Below are positions 51,536 through 60,117 of a DNA stretch of 64,000 nucleotides, in pieces; the stretch's first letter is position 1; each line of letters opens with the position of its first letter. Both the position numbers and the translations under genes were made by a program. The stretch is taken from positions 1 to 64,000 of the forward strand of contig NZ_JANCMW010000001.1 in assembly GCF_029207565.1 (NCBI RefSeq), in the 5' to 3' direction. Origin of the DNA: Marinobacter iranensis (GTDB lineage Bacteria; Pseudomonadota; Gammaproteobacteria; Pseudomonadales; Oleiphilaceae). The notes under the pieces were generated by a model. It was not told where the DNA came from and made no database searches. It was given only the letters and a program-made list of their open reading frames with translations.

Positions 51536-52885
51536 ATGTCGCTAAGAACAAAACTGATACTGCTCGCCCTGGTTCCGTTGTTGGTTGTCACTGGTATTTT
51601 TTCCGCAGTGACCCTGCATCAGGGCGACATACTGACCGAGCGGGAACTGCATATTTTTGAGCAAAACCTGCGGCGGTCCAAAGAAACGGCGTTGAAAGAC
51701 TACGTCTCCATCATGCGTACCGCTATCGACTTTATCCGGGAGAATGCTGCCAACGATGATGAGGCCCGCGAAAAGGTTATGGCCTTGATGCAGGAGGCCT
51801 CTTTCAGTGATGACGGTTATTTTTACGCTTACACCAATGATGGATTAAACCTGGTCCACGCAGCGCAACCGGCCCTGGTCGGGCAGGATATGTACGATTT
51901 TCAGGACAGCAGCGGTAATTATCTGATCCAGAACCTGATACGGATCGCTGAAAATGGCGGTGGCTATTACCAGTATTTGTGGCAACAACCTTCTACAGGC
52001 AAGGAAGTGGATAAAGTCGGCTATGTCGAACAGATCGCGGACTGGGAATGGATGTTTGGCACGGGATTGTATATCGACGACATTGCCACGGAGATGCGTT
52101 TGATCGAAGCCGGGGTGGACGCAAACGTCAGGCAGACTCTGTTGGCTATCCTGGTGGCCCTGGTTGTATCAATAGGCGTAGTGGTGTCTGTGGCGGTTCT
52201 GTTCAACGTGCGGGAACATCGCCTGGCGGACCAGAACCTGAAAGAGTTAAGCCACAAGACGGTACAACACCAGGAGGAGGAGCGGCGCCGCGTATCCAGG
52301 GAGTTGCATGACGGCATCAACCAACTGCTGGTTTCGGTAAAGTACCGGGTGGAAACGGCCATGACCCGTATTCCTGTTAATGAGTCCGAAGCCCTCGAAT
52401 CACTGGTGAAAGGCGGAGAAGTACTGAACCGGGCGATACAGGAGGTGCGTCGTATCTCCCATGACCTGCGCCCCAGTGTGCTGGATGACCTGGGATTGCT
52501 GGCAGCGCTCAACCAGCTGTTGGATGACTTCCGCGAACGTAGCGGCATCGTCATGGATGTTGATATTCAGCCACCACAGGGTGATATTTCTGAGGAAGTG
52601 GCCACGACTCTGTATCGCATCGTTCAGGAAGCACTGTCCAACATCGAAAAACACGCCCAGGCCACCCGATTGGCATTGAGTCTGGAAGAGGATGCGGAAG
52701 GGCTGTTTTTGTGTATTTCCGACAACGGTGTGGGGATCGTAGAAAAAGATGCATACGCGAGGCGAGGCATAGGATTGCGTAATATGCGCGAGCGTGTGGA
52801 GTTTTTGGGTGGGGAGTTTGAGGTATCTCCCCGGCCAGGTAACGGAACTCGGATTATGGCCTCGTTCAAACAATTTCAGGCATAG
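51536..52885 (+). CDS. Cache-domain sensor histidine kinase (NarX/UhpB-type, HisKA_3)
   Basis: A 449-residue kinase. ATG 51536 is chosen (MSLRTKLILLALVPLLVV), since the frame before it lacks a membrane start. Architecture: TM1, periplasmic single Cache domain (DGYFYAYTNDGLNLVHAAQPALVGQD, DWEWMFGTGLYIDDI), TM2 (about residue 205), a dimerisation helix with the phospho-His in RRRVSRELHDGINQLL, and an ATPase domain (IVQEALSNIEKHAQAT, DNGVGI, GIGLRNMRERV). It follows the TRAP operon and may sense the TRAP substrate. Its partner is the regulator at 52940. Confidence 0.88.
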   Translation: MSLRTKLILLALVPLLVVTGIFSAVTLHQGDILTERELHIFEQNLRRSKETALKDYVSIMRTAIDFIRENAANDDEAREKVMALMQEASFSDDGYFYAYTNDGLNLVHAAQPALVGQDMYDFQDSSGNYLIQNLIRIAENGGGYYQYLWQQPSTGKEVDKVGYVEQIADWEWMFGTGLYIDDIATEMRLIEAGVDANVRQTLLAILVALVVSIGVVVSVAVLFNVREHRLADQNLKELSHKTVQHQEEERRRVSRELHDGINQLLVSVKYRVETAMTRIPVNESEALESLVKGGEVLNRAIQEVRRISHDLRPSVLDDLGLLAALNQLLDDFRERSGIVMDVDIQPPQGDISEEVATTLYRIVQEALSNIEKHAQATRLALSLEEDAEGLFLCISDNGVGIVEKDAYARRGIGLRNMRERVEFLGGEFEVSPRPGNGTRIMASFKQFQA

Positions 52886-52939
52886 CCGGAATAATAAGGA
52901 TAAGCCTGGGGCTGTTGTAAACCTGACGGTAGCAGTCAT

Positions 52940-53581
52940 ATGAGCACATCAGAATCTGTAGTGAAAGTCATGCTGGTCGATGACCATATCCTGGTTCTGG
53001 AGGGTATCAGGGCGCGGCTGGAGCAGGAAAAGGGGATCGAAGTCGTGGGCCAGGCCACCGATGGGGTGGAAGCCCTTGCGCTGGTGAAAGACCTGAAGCC
53101 GGACGTTGTCATGATGGACGTCAGCATGCCCAACATGAACGGTATTGAGACGACAAAGATTTTTCAGGAGCGCCATCCCGATCTGAAAGTGCTTATCCTC
53201 AGCATGCACGACAACCGGGAGTATATTTCTCAACTGATGTTTCATGGTGCCAAGGGTTACATCCTGAAGGACGTATCCGTTGAGGAAATGGTGCGGGCCA
53301 TTCGTACCGTGGCCGACGGCGCCACCTACATATGCCGGGCGGCGACCGAGACGCTGTTTCGCCATGGCGAAACAATGGATCCCGTGGAGAGCAAGCTTAC
53401 CCGTCGTGAGGAGGCCATTCTTTCCAGGGTGGCCAAAGGGCTCAGCAGCAAAGCCATCTCCAATGAGCTGAATATCAGTGTAAGAACGGTGGAGACTCAT
53501 CGGCAGAACATTAAAACCAAGCTGCATTTGAATACCACGGCAGAGCTGACGAAGTACGCCTATGACCAGCAGTTGCTCTGA
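52940..53581 (+). CDS. NarL/FixJ-family response regulator
   Basis: A 213-residue regulator. The receiver domain has the acidic pocket VDDH and phospho-Asp in PDVVMMDVSMPNMNG, Thr/Ser in LILSMHD and Lys in GYILKDVS. It carries a LuxR-type helix-turn-helix (LTRREEAILSRVAKGLSSKAISNELNISVRTVETHRQNIKTKL). It starts 54 bp after the kinase gene and forms a two-component pair with it. Confidence 0.92.
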   Translation: MSTSESVVKVMLVDDHILVLEGIRARLEQEKGIEVVGQATDGVEALALVKDLKPDVVMMDVSMPNMNGIETTKIFQERHPDLKVLILSMHDNREYISQLMFHGAKGYILKDVSVEEMVRAIRTVADGATYICRAATETLFRHGETMDPVESKLTRREEAILSRVAKGLSSKAISNELNISVRTVETHRQNIKTKLHLNTTAELTKYAYDQQLL

Positions 53582-53582
53582 C

Positions 53583-54428
53583 TCAGAACAGTCCCATCTG
53601 GGGCTGGGTGTCGTTAACGCACAGGGCGTCCACCGTTGGAACACGCTCCCTCAGTAGCTCGTTCCAGAGTATGGCCAGGGATAGCGCGTCGCCCTTATTC
53701 GGCATATGCATGAAAATATAGGGACGTTTCCCTTCCTCAATCCACGCGGCTGCGCGCTCAATCCAGGGCGTCAGGAAGGGGCGGTTGGCTTCCAGGTCGG
53801 GGTGGCCGACATAGCGGATCACCGGCGGTGCCTCCACGGGAAGCAGGTGCACCGGAACCCTCGGCTTTTTGCTCTGGGCGTCACGAGTGGTCTCGCTGTC
53901 CGGAGCAGCCGTGAAGAGTGCGCGGCTGTCCATGCACACGCGTGCGATGTTTCGCTCACGCAGGCCGCGGTTCAGGGCTTTCTCCGCTTCACCCTTACCG
54001 AAAAAGGCGCTGTGACGGACTTCGACGGTGCAGGTCAGGGGTGCGGGCAAGGCATCGACAAATCGCCACAGGTGCTCCAGACGTTCCGGACCAAACGCTG
54101 CGGGAAGCTGCAGGAGGAAGGGACCAAGTACATCCTCAAGGGGCGCAAGAATCTCGAGAAAGTCCGATACCTCAAGGCCTGCCCCGCTCAATAGCCGGTC
54201 ATGGGTGATCAGGCGAGGAAACTTGAACAGGAAACGGAAGTCTTCAGGTACCTGTGACCGCCACTGTCGGCATTGTTCCTGGCTGGGCGTGGCGTAAAAG
54301 GTGGTGTTGCCCTCAACGCAGTTAAGGACCTTGCTGTAGCGCTCCAGTGGGCTCTGAGCCGGAGGAAGCCGGGTATTCCAGTCGGAGTGTTGCCACTGCG
54401 GGCAGCCGAGAAAGTAGGATTGCGTCAT
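53583..54428 (-). CDS. DUF72 (YecE-like) protein
   Basis: A 281-residue TIM-barrel-like protein of the DUF72 family: YFLGCPQWQHSDWNTRLPP, YSKVLNCVEGNTTFYATPS, FRFLFKFPRLITHDRLL, GPFLLQLPAAFGPERL and VRHSAFFGKGE are conserved. The function is unknown. Its stop lies one base from the response-regulator stop, on the opposite strand. Confidence 0.88.
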   Translation of the reverse strand: MTQSYFLGCPQWQHSDWNTRLPPAQSPLERYSKVLNCVEGNTTFYATPSQEQCRQWRSQVPEDFRFLFKFPRLITHDRLLSGAGLEVSDFLEILAPLEDVLGPFLLQLPAAFGPERLEHLWRFVDALPAPLTCTVEVRHSAFFGKGEAEKALNRGLRERNIARVCMDSRALFTAAPDSETTRDAQSKKPRVPVHLLPVEAPPVIRYVGHPDLEANRPFLTPWIERAAAWIEEGKRPYIFMHMPNKGDALSLAILWNELLRERVPTVDALCVNDTQPQMGLF

Positions 54429-54481
54429 GGTCCGGTTTCACCAAAGTTGACTGGGAAATTTCCCAAATAATCGTCTCCGCA

Positions 54482-54508
54482 TGTCACAAACACCGCGGCT
54501 GTTCCGTC
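54482..54508 (+). promoter_or_regulatory. ECF41-type promoter (TGTCACA-N16-CGTC)
   Basis: TGTCACA at 54482-54488 and CGTC at 54505-54508, separated by 16 bp, match the conserved promoter known for ECF41 sigma factors and their target, the carboxymuconolactone decarboxylase-like gene. It lies 57 bp before the AhpD-like gene, which precedes an ECF41 gene. The match is seen directly and is consistent with autoregulation. Confidence 0.8.
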
Positions 54509-54564
54509 TACCTCTGTAGAACTATTCGTGGACATGATTCCACCCAATGCAGAGGAGTAAGATA

Positions 54565-55017
54565 ATGGAAACACGCTTGAATGCCTACAAGGCCTCCCCG
54601 GACGCCATCGCCGCGATGACCAGGCTGGAGGAATACGTCCAGAATTGCGGGCTGGAACACAGCCTGATCCACCTGGTAAAAACACGGGCTTCCCAGATCA
54701 ATGGTTGCGCCTATTGCCTGCACATGCACACCAGCGATGCCCGTGAAGGGGGTGAAAGCGAGGTGCGGTTCTACCTGTTGTCTGCGTGGCGCGAGTCTCG
54801 GCTCTATACGCCACGTGAACGGGCTGCGTTGGCCTGGACCGAGGCGTTGACCAACCTGGCTGACACCGGAGCCCCAGCCCAGGATTACGAGCACGGACTT
54901 GCGCACTTCACCGAAAAGGAGTTTGTCGACCTGACGTTACTGATCGGTGCAATCAATGTCTGGAATCGGATCAGTGTGGGGTTTCGGGCGGTTCATCCGA
55001 ACGACCGCAATCCATAA
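54565..55017 (+). CDS. AhpD-like carboxymuconolactone decarboxylase-family protein (ECF41 partner)
   Basis: A 150-residue protein with the CxxC active site in NGCAYCLHMH (Cys48, Cys51) and LTPRERAALAWTEALT-type helices, as in AhpD-like peroxidase-linked disulfide reductases. ATG 54565 follows GGAG. It is the gene conserved next to ECF41 sigma factors and probably the sigma factor's target. 25 bp precede the sigma gene. Confidence 0.9.
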   Translation: METRLNAYKASPDAIAAMTRLEEYVQNCGLEHSLIHLVKTRASQINGCAYCLHMHTSDAREGGESEVRFYLLSAWRESRLYTPRERAALAWTEALTNLADTGAPAQDYEHGLAHFTEKEFVDLTLLIGAINVWNRISVGFRAVHPNDRNP

Positions 55018-55042
55018 CTCACTTTGCCAGGAACCAATTATC

Positions 55043-55936
55043 ATGACGGAACAGCCCGTGCATCAGTTTAATCACTGGCGCCGTTATCTGACAGGGATCG
55101 CGTACCGCATGCTGGGTTCGGTAAGCGAGGCGGAGGATGTGGTGCAGGACGCCTACCTGCGCTGGCACGATGCCGATCACCTGTCAGTAGCTGACGTGCG
55201 GGCTTACCTGACCACAGTCACCAGTCGGTTGTGCCTTGATCGCCTCCGGGCCGCTCACCGGCAGCGGGAGATTTATGTTGGCCCCTGGTTACCGGAGCCT
55301 CTCCTGGAGGCTCCGGATACTTCGGCGGACGCAGAAACCCTGGCCAGTGATGTGTCCTTCGCCCTGATGCTGGCGCTGGAGCGCCTGTCGCCATTGGAAC
55401 GTGCTGCGTTCCTGCTGCACGATGTGTTCGGACTGGACTTTAGCCAGGTCGCCGTGAGCCTGGAGCGCAGTGAAGCCAGTTGCCGTCAGCTTGCCAGTCG
55501 AGCCCGAAAGAGGGTGCAGGCCGCGCGCCCGCGCTATCAGGTAACGGCTGGCGAGCACGGCCAACTGACTAACCGATTCTTTGACGCAGCCCGCAGTGGT
55601 GACGTTACAACGTTGAAGGCGTTGCTGAGCGAGAGCGCCACGCTGCATACCGATGGCGGTGGTAAGAGAGTTGCAGCGCGGCGCGTGATCTTCGGCGCCG
55701 ATAAGATCAGCCGGTTCTTTGAAGGGCTGGCCCGCAAGTCCACCTCGCCTACCCCGCGTTGGGCCAGCCCCGTTATTGTGAATGGCCTACCGGGGTGGTT
55801 AACCATCGAAAAGGATGGGCTGCCCCAGGTCTTGACGCTGGATGTGGCGGATGGTCGAATCCAGGCGGTGTATGTCGTGCGTAATCCGGACAAATTGCGA
55901 CACCTGTCTGATTGTCTGCCTGAGCAACCTGTCTAG
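55043..55936 (+). CDS. ECF41-group RNA polymerase sigma factor (SigJ-like)
   Basis: A 297-residue ECF sigma factor: sigma2 (GIAYRMLGSVSEAEDVVQDAYLRWH), sigma4 (LSPLERAAFLLHDVFGLDFSQVAVSLERSEASCRQLASRARKRV) and a SnoaL-like C-terminal extension. All three ECF41 hallmark motifs are visible: WLPEP in the linker, DGGGK, and NPDKL near the end. In this group the C-terminal extension controls activity instead of an anti-sigma factor. Start ATG 55043. Operon with the AhpD-like gene. Confidence 0.92.
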   Translation: MTEQPVHQFNHWRRYLTGIAYRMLGSVSEAEDVVQDAYLRWHDADHLSVADVRAYLTTVTSRLCLDRLRAAHRQREIYVGPWLPEPLLEAPDTSADAETLASDVSFALMLALERLSPLERAAFLLHDVFGLDFSQVAVSLERSEASCRQLASRARKRVQAARPRYQVTAGEHGQLTNRFFDAARSGDVTTLKALLSESATLHTDGGGKRVAARRVIFGADKISRFFEGLARKSTSPTPRWASPVIVNGLPGWLTIEKDGLPQVLTLDVADGRIQAVYVVRNPDKLRHLSDCLPEQPV

Positions 55937-55976
55937 GAATACGGAGTCTGCCGGGAGTTCTTCCTTAAAGCCGCTA

Positions 55977-56891
55977 TTAGCCGCCCGATCCACGATTGCT
56001 CATCTTCAACCCAATGATCACCATCAATGCCCCAAGCCAGATGCCTAACGAGTATTGTTCGTTAAACCACACCACGCCGATGATCAACCCGAACACGGCT
56101 GCCACGGCGCCTAGCTGGCTGAAGAAAACCGGGTTGGAGCGTTTCTGGAGTTCGAAGGCGCAGAAGTAGGTCAGCGCGGTTAACAGGCCCTGCAAGATGA
56201 TGACCCCGATGAACTGATGCCCGAAGTCGCCAGAAATCAGCGGTGTTCCTGTTAACTGGGCGAACAGGCCAAGTGAGGCCGCGGAGGCAAGCAGGGTGCC
56301 TGCCGCCAGTGTCATGGGTTTTGTCTCCCCGGGCCAGGCAACCGAACGATAGACATTACCGATCGACAGCATGGCCGGGATGAGCAGGCCCAGGGCGAAC
56401 CACATTATATCCGCCTGTGGCATCTCAGAGTGACGCTGCAGAACAATCCAGGTGCAGGCGAGGACCGCGACGGTCAAGCCAGTGAGCTTTGCCCAGTTGC
56501 GTTTCTCCAGACCCATGGATGTGGCGATAAGGAAGGTGAATATCGGTGGCAGGGCATACATGATGCCGGTGAAACCGGAACCCAGCTTGGTGACCAGATA
56601 GAAGGCGGTCGCGTTGGGGATAGCGATGCCGGTCAGGCCACTGATCAGGAAGTAGGTCGTCAACCGCCTTTCAAAGATGGCCCTGACCTTCACGGAGCAC
56701 AAAAGGAGAACTGTGCCGGCGATGAGCGTTTGCCAGAAGGCATAGGTGATGGCTGGTACACCTTGTGCCGTTGCTGCTTTGGCGAGGGCCAGCATCAAGG
56801 CAATGAGAAATCCATTAGCCACCAACAGGCCCCAGACCACGGTTTGGGGTGGGAATATCAGGCGCTGTTTCAAGGCCATCATCATCGTCAT
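55977..56891 (-). CDS. DMT-family (EamA) permease
   Basis: A 304-residue transporter with ten helices in two EamA repeats. Start ATG 56891, since the codons upstream belong to the divergent promoter region. Blocks are GVPAITYAFWQTLIAGTVLLL, LTGIAIPNATAFYLVTKLGSGFTGIMYALPPIFTFLIA and a C-terminal AVFGLIIGVVWFNEQYSLGIWLGALMVIIG. The substrate is unknown. It is divergent from a LysR gene that probably regulates it. Confidence 0.88.
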   Translation of the reverse strand: MTMMMALKQRLIFPPQTVVWGLLVANGFLIALMLALAKAATAQGVPAITYAFWQTLIAGTVLLLCSVKVRAIFERRLTTYFLISGLTGIAIPNATAFYLVTKLGSGFTGIMYALPPIFTFLIATSMGLEKRNWAKLTGLTVAVLACTWIVLQRHSEMPQADIMWFALGLLIPAMLSIGNVYRSVAWPGETKPMTLAAGTLLASAASLGLFAQLTGTPLISGDFGHQFIGVIILQGLLTALTYFCAFELQKRSNPVFFSQLGAVAAVFGLIIGVVWFNEQYSLGIWLGALMVIIGLKMSNRGSGG

Positions 56892-57008
56892 GCTCCGAAA
56901 TATGAGAGTGTGATTCCTGAACACCAGTTTGCCGGAATCAACTCCATTGATAATTGGAGCAATCCGAACAATACTCATTCCAAATCGGAAAAAATGAAGG
57001 GGAGTAAG

Positions 57009-57905
57009 GTGGCCACTGACAAGCTGGTAGCCATGAGGATTTTTCGGCGGGTCGCGGAACTGGGCAGTTTCACCAGGGCAGCGGATGACCTGGACATTAC
57101 CGCCGCGACGGTCAGCAAACACATTGCGTTTCTTGAGCAGGACATCGACACCCGGTTGATCAACCGGACCACGCGGCGAATGAACCTCACCGATGCCGGC
57201 CTGGCCTTTCTGAAACGAACCCAGGCCCTGCTGGATGAGCTGGAGGATGCCGAGCTGGAAGCCAGGGGGTTTCAGGCGGAGCCCCGGGGAACGATTCGAA
57301 TCAATGTGCCCATGTCGTTTGGCCTGACTCACATCACTGAGGCTATCGACAGCTTTCTGGTCCGCTATCCTGAAATCAACATTGATCTGCAACTAAGCGA
57401 TCGCATGGTAGATCTGGTAGAGCACGGCGTGGATATTGCCATTCGGGTACGCAGCGCACTCTCGGATTCGAGCCTGCTGGCCAGGCCGCTCAGGAAATCC
57501 AGGAATGTCGTATGTGCCTCGCCGCAGTATCTGAAGCGTGGGCCAGAGATACAGTCGCCCGCTGATCTCGCCCGTCACAACTGCCTGGTGTTTAACCTCC
57601 ACGACCGGCCCAGGATTTGGGAACTGGGTGAGGAGGAAGTTGTCGTGGATGGAAGCCTGCGAACGGATAGCAGCCTGGCGATCCGCCAGAGCCTGTTGCG
57701 GGGTTTGGGGGTGGGTTTGCTACCGCGCTTCCTGGTGCAACAGGATATAGAGAATGACTCGCTGACACCGCTGCTTCAGGGCTTCCCGCCAAAGGGTTAT
57801 ACCGTTTTTGCGCTGTTTCCGCCGGGCCGCAAACAGCCGATGAAAGTCAGGATGTTGCTGGATCATATCGACCAGCATCTGGGGGACAAACCGTATTGGG
57901 AGTAG
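57009..57905 (+). CDS. LysR-family transcriptional regulator
   Basis: A 298-residue LysR protein. GTG 57009 is preferred because GGGGAG lies five bases before it; ATG 56994 in the same frame is the alternative. The HTH is in SFTRAADDLDITAATVSKHIAFLEQDI; the ligand domain has LQLSDRMVDLVEHGVDIAIRV, as in CrgA-like members. It is divergent from the DMT permease, with 117 bp between that contain LysR-like T-N11-A elements. Confidence 0.88.
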   Translation: MATDKLVAMRIFRRVAELGSFTRAADDLDITAATVSKHIAFLEQDIDTRLINRTTRRMNLTDAGLAFLKRTQALLDELEDAELEARGFQAEPRGTIRINVPMSFGLTHITEAIDSFLVRYPEINIDLQLSDRMVDLVEHGVDIAIRVRSALSDSSLLARPLRKSRNVVCASPQYLKRGPEIQSPADLARHNCLVFNLHDRPRIWELGEEEVVVDGSLRTDSSLAIRQSLLRGLGVGLLPRFLVQQDIENDSLTPLLQGFPPKGYTVFALFPPGRKQPMKVRMLLDHIDQHLGDKPYWE

Positions 57906-58042
57906 GGGGCACATTCATTGTTTCCTTGGGAGAAATAATATAATTCTATTCTGTCCGTTTAATGGTTGTATACGATTTCATAGAGTGGCCACTCCAACAG
58001 GTGTTAACACGCCTTTCGAAAATTTCTTCAGGAGATGGCCAA

Positions 58043-58669
58043 ATGGATATACACGCAGCTCTGGATTGGCGTTATGCCGTCCGTGAATTTTCTTCCGAGA
58101 AACTGAGTGATCAGGCTGTTGAATCGCTGGTTGATGCGGCGCGTAAAAGCGCTTCCTCCTATGGTTTGCAGCCCTACAAAATGCTCGTGATTGAATCCCG
58201 GGCCGTGCGGAAAGACCTTTTGCCGTATTCGTTTGGGCAACAAAAGATTCTGGACTGCTCACATCTGATCGTATTTGCCGCTCATACAGGCGTCGGCGAC
58301 CAGACCGTGGATCGTTATGTAAAGCAATTGATGGAGGTCAGAGGTGTGTCCTACGACGACGTCTCGGGATATGCCGGGCACATGAAACAGGCCCTGGCTT
58401 CCAAATCACCGGCGCAGAAAAGGGAGTGGGCGCACCAGCAAGCCTGTATTGCGCTGGGGACATTGCTGACTGCGGCGGCCGCCTTGAAAATCGATAGCTG
58501 CCCCATGACGGGTTTTGATCATGGGGCCTACGACCAGGTTCTGGGGCTGACAGAGCAGGGGCTCGAGGCCTCAGCCATTGTGGCTTTGGGATACCGAAGC
58601 CCCACCGATAAAAGCGCAGGGCTGCCGAAGGTGCGTTTTGACTATGAGGATGTAGTGATCCATATGTGA
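58043..58669 (+). CDS. Nitroreductase-family NAD(P)H oxidoreductase
   Basis: A 208-residue FMN-dependent nitroreductase. ATG 58043 follows AGGAG. Blocks are RYAVREFSSEKLSDQAVESLVDAARKSASSYGLQPYKMLVIES, QQACIALGTLLTAAAALKIDSCPMTGFD and a C-terminal VALGYRSP. The length fits the NfsB-like group. It probably reduces nitroaromatics or quinones. It stands alone, convergent with NnrU. Confidence 0.9.
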   Translation: MDIHAALDWRYAVREFSSEKLSDQAVESLVDAARKSASSYGLQPYKMLVIESRAVRKDLLPYSFGQQKILDCSHLIVFAAHTGVGDQTVDRYVKQLMEVRGVSYDDVSGYAGHMKQALASKSPAQKREWAHQQACIALGTLLTAAAALKIDSCPMTGFDHGAYDQVLGLTEQGLEASAIVALGYRSPTDKSAGLPKVRFDYEDVVIHM

Positions 58670-58685
58670 CCGGTGCTCCGCCACA

Positions 58686-59255
58686 TCAAATCGGAGCCAC
58701 ACCAAAGAGCCACTGGTGAGCCCAGAATACGGTGACCACATACACCGCCACGCCACCCACAACCGCTATGGCATCATTAGCCTTGTTGGTTGGGAGCGTG
58801 GCAATCGGCCGCTGGGTTCTGCGCTTCATGGAAATGCGATCGGCTACGGCCCACGCCAGGAATGAGCCGAACAGCAGCAGGTCATGCAGCATGCCGTTGG
58901 CCAGCAAGTGAGCCAGGGCCCAGAGTTTGACTGCTGCCAGCATCGGATGCCCAAGCTTCGCCTTTATTCTGCCCGGGAAATAGGCGGCAAACAGCAGTGG
59001 AAAGACGGGGATCAGGAGCAACAGGGCCAGATGCCTGAGCCAACCCGGCGGCGTGTAGATCACGGTCGGGTCCAGCCGGGCGGTACCGTAGCCCCAGATG
59101 ATTAATACCAGGCCAACCAGGGCGGCCAGCGAGTAGAGGCCCTTGAAGGGGCCTTCGCCGAGGGAGGCCCGCAGGTGATTGCGCAGCGGTTCGTTCATGA
59201 TGGACAGCGAGTGCACGCCGAGAAACAGAACCAGACCGACGATCAGTGTGGTCAT
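58686..59255 (-). CDS. NnrU-family membrane protein
   Basis: A 189-residue protein with about five helices, starting MTTLIVGLVLFLGVHSLSIM. The block HPMLAAVKLWALAHLLANGMLHDLLLFGSFLAWAVADRISMKRR is the NnrU core, also shared with isoprenylcysteine-methyltransferase-like membrane proteins. NnrU was first linked to nitric-oxide-related genes; no denitrification genes are nearby. Confidence 0.88.
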   Translation of the reverse strand: MTTLIVGLVLFLGVHSLSIMNEPLRNHLRASLGEGPFKGLYSLAALVGLVLIIWGYGTARLDPTVIYTPPGWLRHLALLLLIPVFPLLFAAYFPGRIKAKLGHPMLAAVKLWALAHLLANGMLHDLLLFGSFLAWAVADRISMKRRTQRPIATLPTNKANDAIAVVGGVAVYVVTVFWAHQWLFGVAPI

Positions 59256-59405
59256 TTGCCAAAGCTCCTTGTTGTTTGTTTGGTAGTGCCGTTGCCGCTT
59301 CGTGGCCCGGAAACGGAAAACTCAGTCAGTATAGTGCCCAAACCGGGACAGAACATTCCAGAGTGTTTATCATCCACTGCCTGTTCCACTGGATAAAAGG
59401 CACTC

Positions 59406-59780
59406 ATGAAGTTTCCCAAGGTCACTGTTTTATTGGTATCCGCAGCCCTCTTGTTTGTTCTTTGGGAACAGACCCGGGACAAGCCAACGCCCGTAGAAGC
59501 CACCCGTTTTGCTGACTTGGCTTCCCGTCCGGTGGAGCGTAGCGTTGCCATGGACTGGGTGGTTACCCAAATACCGACATTGTGTGAGGACTCAACCGGC
59601 CAGCGCCGTGGGGCAGACGTGCATTCGGAATGTGTTATTGAAAGCGAGACGCGAACATCGGCCTGCCGGCGTGCGATCTATGACCGGTTCCCGAGTGTGA
59701 TTGCCTCGGAAGACGTGTTCCGGGATCTGTCCATTACGGCGATGAATTGCCTTGTTCCCAGATCTGGAGTGGTTGAATAG
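59406..59780 (+). CDS. Small exported or membrane-anchored protein, unknown function
   Basis: A 124-residue protein with an N-terminal hydrophobic segment (MKFPKVTVLLVSAALLFVLW) that could be a membrane anchor or signal. The rest is soluble with four cysteines (CEDS, SECV, ACRR, NCLV), likely forming disulfides in the periplasm. No family recognised. It ends one base before the next start and is co-transcribed with that gene. Confidence 0.65.
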   Translation: MKFPKVTVLLVSAALLFVLWEQTRDKPTPVEATRFADLASRPVERSVAMDWVVTQIPTLCEDSTGQRRGADVHSECVIESETRTSACRRAIYDRFPSVIASEDVFRDLSITAMNCLVPRSGVVE

Positions 59781-59781
59781 A

Positions 59782-60105
59782 ATGTCTGAAGATCCCCTGA
59801 AAGCCCTGTCCGATATGGCCAGCGATGCCCATGCCCGCATCCAGGCGGCCTATGAGCACATCAATCCGGTGGTGGAGGTGCGCCGTGGCATGCGTGATGC
59901 CGGCATTCCCGCAGATGTGATGACCATCGACTGCCTGCGCACCCGCAGGCGTATTACCCTGATCCTGCACGATGAACAGCCGGGCGTTCTGCTCTATCAA
60001 TTTGTGACCATTGAGGATGAGGTCGGAGACGACTTCAAGCAGATGGCCTTGTCCGAGGTAGACACCGGGACGCTGTATAACTGGATTGAGGATTATTTTG
60101 GCTGA
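59782..60105 (+). CDS. Small cytoplasmic protein, unknown function
   Basis: A 107-residue protein from ATG 59782. An N-terminal helix (KALSDMASDAHARIQAAYEHI) is followed by an alpha/beta part (MTIDCLRTRRRITLILHDEQPGVLLYQFVTIEDEVGDDFKQM). It lies one base after the preceding gene, so translation is probably coupled. Not recognised. Confidence 0.65.
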   Translation: MSEDPLKALSDMASDAHARIQAAYEHINPVVEVRRGMRDAGIPADVMTIDCLRTRRRITLILHDEQPGVLLYQFVTIEDEVGDDFKQMALSEVDTGTLYNWIEDYFG

Positions 60106-60117
60106 ATGACAGGCTCT

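Noticed and set aside
56430..57008. Extended N-terminus for the LysR gene and a mirrored one for the DMT permease
   Set aside because: The extensions run into the neighbouring gene on the other strand and have no LysR or EamA sequence; internal starts with good binding sites fit the families.
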